Positions 61,785 to 64,000 of a stretch of DNA of 64,000 nt are shown here, in pieces (position 1 is the first letter of the stretch; each line of letters starts with the position of its first letter). Origin of the DNA: Mycobacterium pseudokansasii (GTDB taxonomy: Bacteria; Actinomycetota; Actinomycetes; Mycobacteriales; Mycobacteriaceae); contig NZ_UPHU01000001.1 of assembly GCF_900566075.1 (NCBI RefSeq), positions 4,898,325 to 4,962,324 of the forward strand, given 5' to 3'. Both the position numbers and the translations under genes were made by a program. A model generated the notes under the pieces. That model was given only the letters and a program-made list of their open reading frames with translations. It was not told the origin of the DNA and did no database searches.

Positions 61785-63347
61785 ATGAAGCCATTGCAGC
61801 CCTATTACGTCACCACCGCGATCGCGTATCCCAACGCGGCGCCGCACGTGGGTCACGCGTACGAATACATCGCCACCGACGCGATCGCCCGGTTCAAGCG
61901 GCTCGACGGCTTCGACGTGCGCTTCCTGACCGGTACCGACGAACACGGCCTGAAGGTTGCGCAGGCCGCCACGGCCGCGGGCGTGCCGACCGCGCAGCTT
62001 GCCCGGCGCAATTCCGACGTCTTCCAGCGCATGCAGGAGGCGCTGAACATCTCCTTCGACCGGTTCATCCGCACCACCGACCCCGACCACTACGCGGCGT
62101 CGCAGGCGATCTGGCGCCGGATGGAGGCGGCCGGTGATCTCTACCTGGACAACTATTCCGGCTGGTACTCGGTGCGCGACGAGCGGTTTTTCGTCGAGTC
62201 GGAGACCCAACTTGTCGACGGCACCCGGATCGCCATCGAGACCGGCACACCGGTGACCTGGACCGAGGAGCAGACCTACTTCTTCCGGCTGTCGGCCTAC
62301 GCCGACAGGCTGCTGGCTCACTACGACGCCCACCCCGACTTCATCGCGCCCGAGGTTCGGCGTAACGAGGTGATCAGCTTCGTGTCCGGCGGCCTCAAAG
62401 ACCTGTCGGTGTCGCGAACGTCGTTCAACTGGGGCGTGCCCGTGCCGGAGCATCCCGACCACATCATGTACGTGTGGGTGGACGCGTTGACCAACTACCT
62501 GACCGGTGCGGGGTACCCGGATACCGGTTCGGAGTCGTTCCGCCGCTACTGGCCCGCCGACCTGCACATGATCGGCAAAGACATCATCAGGTTCCACGCC
62601 GTCTACTGGCCGGCCTTCCTAATGTCGGCGGGCATCGAGTTGCCGCGAAAGGTGTTCGCCCACGGGTTCTTGCACAATCGCGGCGAGAAGATGAGCAAGT
62701 CGGTGGGCAACGTCATCGATCCGGTGGCACTGATCCAGGCCTACGGCGTGGATCAAGTCCGCTATTTCCTGTTGCGGGAGGTGCCGTTCGGGCAGGACGG
62801 CAGTTACAGCGAAGAGGCCATCGTCACCCGGATCAACACCGATCTGGCCAATGAGCTCGGCAACCTGGCCCAGCGCTCGTTGTCCATGGTTGCCAAGAAC
62901 CTGGGCGGGGTGGTGCCCGAACCCGGGGAGTTCTGTGATGCCGACACCGAGTTGTTGGCGACGGCGGACGGGTTGTTGGATCGGGTGCGCGCCCACTTCG
63001 ACCGTCAGGCGATGCATCTGGCGCTGGAGGCGATCTGGCTGATGCTCGGCGACGCCAACAAATACTTTTCGACACAGCAGCCATGGGTGCTGCGCAAGAG
63101 CGAATCCGAGGCCGACCAGGCGAGGTTTCGCACCACGCTCTACACGACGTGCGAGGTGGTGCGCATCGCGGCGCTGCTGGTGCAGCCGGTCATGCCGGAG
63201 TCGGCGGCCAAGATGCTGGACCTGCTCGGCCAACCCGAGGACCAGCGAGCGTTCAGCGCCGTCGGCTCCCGGCTCGCGCCGGGCACCCAGCTGCCGTCGC
63301 CTGTGGGGGTATTCCCGCGGTACCAGCCGCCCACCGAAGTCGAGTGA
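61785..63347 (+). CDS. metG: Methionyl-tRNA synthetase
   Basis: A 520-residue class I synthetase charging tRNA-Met. HIGH-type motif is YPNAAPHVGHAYEYIATDA. The KMSKS loop is RGEKMSKSVGNVID, with the anticodon-binding helical domain after residue 360. No C-terminal dimerisation (EMAP) domain is present, as in mycobacteria. The last residues, TEVE and the stop, are encoded within the first copy of a 60-bp tandem repeat. Confidence 0.97.
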   Translation: MKPLQPYYVTTAIAYPNAAPHVGHAYEYIATDAIARFKRLDGFDVRFLTGTDEHGLKVAQAATAAGVPTAQLARRNSDVFQRMQEALNISFDRFIRTTDPDHYAASQAIWRRMEAAGDLYLDNYSGWYSVRDERFFVESETQLVDGTRIAIETGTPVTWTEEQTYFFRLSAYADRLLAHYDAHPDFIAPEVRRNEVISFVSGGLKDLSVSRTSFNWGVPVPEHPDHIMYVWVDALTNYLTGAGYPDTGSESFRRYWPADLHMIGKDIIRFHAVYWPAFLMSAGIELPRKVFAHGFLHNRGEKMSKSVGNVIDPVALIQAYGVDQVRYFLLREVPFGQDGSYSEEAIVTRINTDLANELGNLAQRSLSMVAKNLGGVVPEPGEFCDADTELLATADGLLDRVRAHFDRQAMHLALEAIWLMLGDANKYFSTQQPWVLRKSESEADQARFRTTLYTTCEVVRIAALLVQPVMPESAAKMLDLLGQPEDQRAFSAVGSRLAPGTQLPSPVGVFPRYQPPTEVE

Positions 63348-63657
63348 GCGGAACGAGCGCAGCGAGTGACGGGAACGAGACGAGCATCAGGCACCGAAGT
63401 CGAGTGAGCGGAACGAGCGCAGCGAGTGACGGGAACGAGACGAGCATCAGGCACCGAAGTCGAGTGAGCGGAACGAGCGCAGCGAGTGACGGGAACGAGA
63501 CGAGCATCAGGCACCGAAGTCGAGTGAGCGGAACGAGCGCAGCGAGTGACGGGAACGAGACGAGCATCAGGCACCGAAGTCGAGTGAGCGGAACGAGCGC
63601 AGCGAGTGACGGGAACGAGACGAGCATCAGGCACCGAAGTCGAGTGAGCGGAACGAG
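63332..63657. repeat. 60-bp tandem repeat (minisatellite), about 5.4 copies
   Basis: A unit beginning CACCGAAGTCGAGTGAGCGG repeats with an exact 60-bp period from 63332 to about 63657, the copies being identical apart from the edges. The metG stop (63345-63347) lies in the first copy. Because 60 is divisible by three, several frames stay open through the array and give false repetitive proteins. Form and position resemble MIRU-type variable repeats. Confidence 0.95.
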
Positions 63658-64000
63658 GGCTACAGCAAAGCCCAGCCGGGAGCGAGCCAAACGCCGGACA
63701 CCCCGATCCCAGGCGCGTCGTCAGGAACCGGACATCTCGGCACGAGGTCATAGTTGCCTTGTGCTACAAGCAAATTCGTTGCCGCTCGCTGCTGTGGCCG
63801 CCGCGGCGCCGTCGTCACCGACCCCCTGTCGCCCGGTGCCTCGCAACGAAATGCAGCGGCCCCTGTCGCGAACCCGCAGCGAACTCCGACTTACCCGAAA
63901 CCGCCCGGCCAACTCGCTGTCATAGGCAATAATCAGGGGCTGTGGAGCGCCGACGGAACCGGCAGGCAAGTCAATCGCCGCTAATCGCGTTGAAGCAGTT
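63658..64000. other. End of window, no gene recognised
   Basis: 343 bp after the repeat array. Open frames on both strands are short, without ribosome sites or recognisable motifs. A gene may begin beyond the window edge. Confidence 0.4.

Noticed and set aside
63083..63925. Long repetitive open frames on both strands over the 60-bp array, with a 20-residue period
   Set aside because: They stay open only because the repeat period is divisible by three; they overlap metG or run antisense, lack start signals and have no protein-like composition outside the array.

Overview
The window is about 64 kb of GC-rich DNA from a slow-growing Mycobacterium outside the M. tuberculosis complex. This rests on PE, PPE and ESX (WXG100) genes, the TrcRS two-component system, F420-dependent oxidoreductases, many mycobacterial lipoproteins, and near-complete gene order with the M. 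tuberculosis Rv1007c-Rv1061 segment, inverted. Species cannot be named from the sequence alone. Gene symbols come from recognising the proteins and their order, not from a search. LAYOUT. 1-9.5 kb: partial class II glutamine amidotransferase, amidohydrolase, SRPBCC protein, dihydrodipicolinate-reductase-like protein, fadD14, a YVTN beta-propeller protein (Rv1057-like) behind an AT-rich upstream region, a DUF427 protein and a dienelactone hydrolase. 9.5-19.2 kb: accessory metabolism (deazaflavin-dependent reductase, phytase-like lipoprotein, membrane protein, propeller lipoprotein, sulfotransferase/F420 cluster) with two decayed spots: a divergent gene pair that both lost their 5' ends (12.85 kb) and a multiply frameshifted short-chain dehydrogenase (18.4-19.2 kb). 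19.4-24.1 kb: a tRNA-Leu(UAA) without a long variable arm, then pe8-ppe15-esxJ-esxI, a perfect 19-bp terminator hairpin and a frameshifted PPE pseudogene on the opposite strand. 24.4-36.7 kb: trcR-trcS, then the potassium operon kdpFABC-kdpD-kdpE, preceded by a 25-codon hydrophobic ORF. kdpD is cut in two by a 1,691-bp IS1380-family element with a 5-bp target duplication. 36.7-37.5 kb: an unrecognised 791-bp unit bounded by inverted repeats and flanked by a 5-bp direct repeat, carrying a 100-aa protein and 20-bp repeats. 37.5-48.9 kb: ppx2, DUF501, FtsB-like, eno, lpqU, mazG, mfd, a LysA-like decarboxylase with an altered substrate motif, and a TetR regulator. 49.2-63.3 kb: tRNA-Gln, glmU-prsA-arsC-lpqT-rplY-pth, a double-DUF302 lipoprotein, pks16 (FadD-like), ispE-ksgA-rpfB with a structured leader, tatD and metG. 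A 60-bp tandem repeat overlaps the metG stop codon and runs into a gene-poor end. HOW THE GENES WORK TOGETHER. The core is housekeeping: cell-wall precursor and PRPP supply (glmU, prsA), translation (rplY, pth, metG, ksgA), isoprenoid synthesis (ispE), glycolysis (eno), transcription-coupled repair and nucleotide sanitation (mfd, mazG), and resuscitation (rpfB). TrcRS and the Rv1057-like gene, a regulatory pair known from M. tuberculosis, lie about 17 kb apart. The Kdp system has intact transport subunits and an intact KdpE, but its sensor kinase is split, so potassium-responsive control is probably lost or rewired in this strain.
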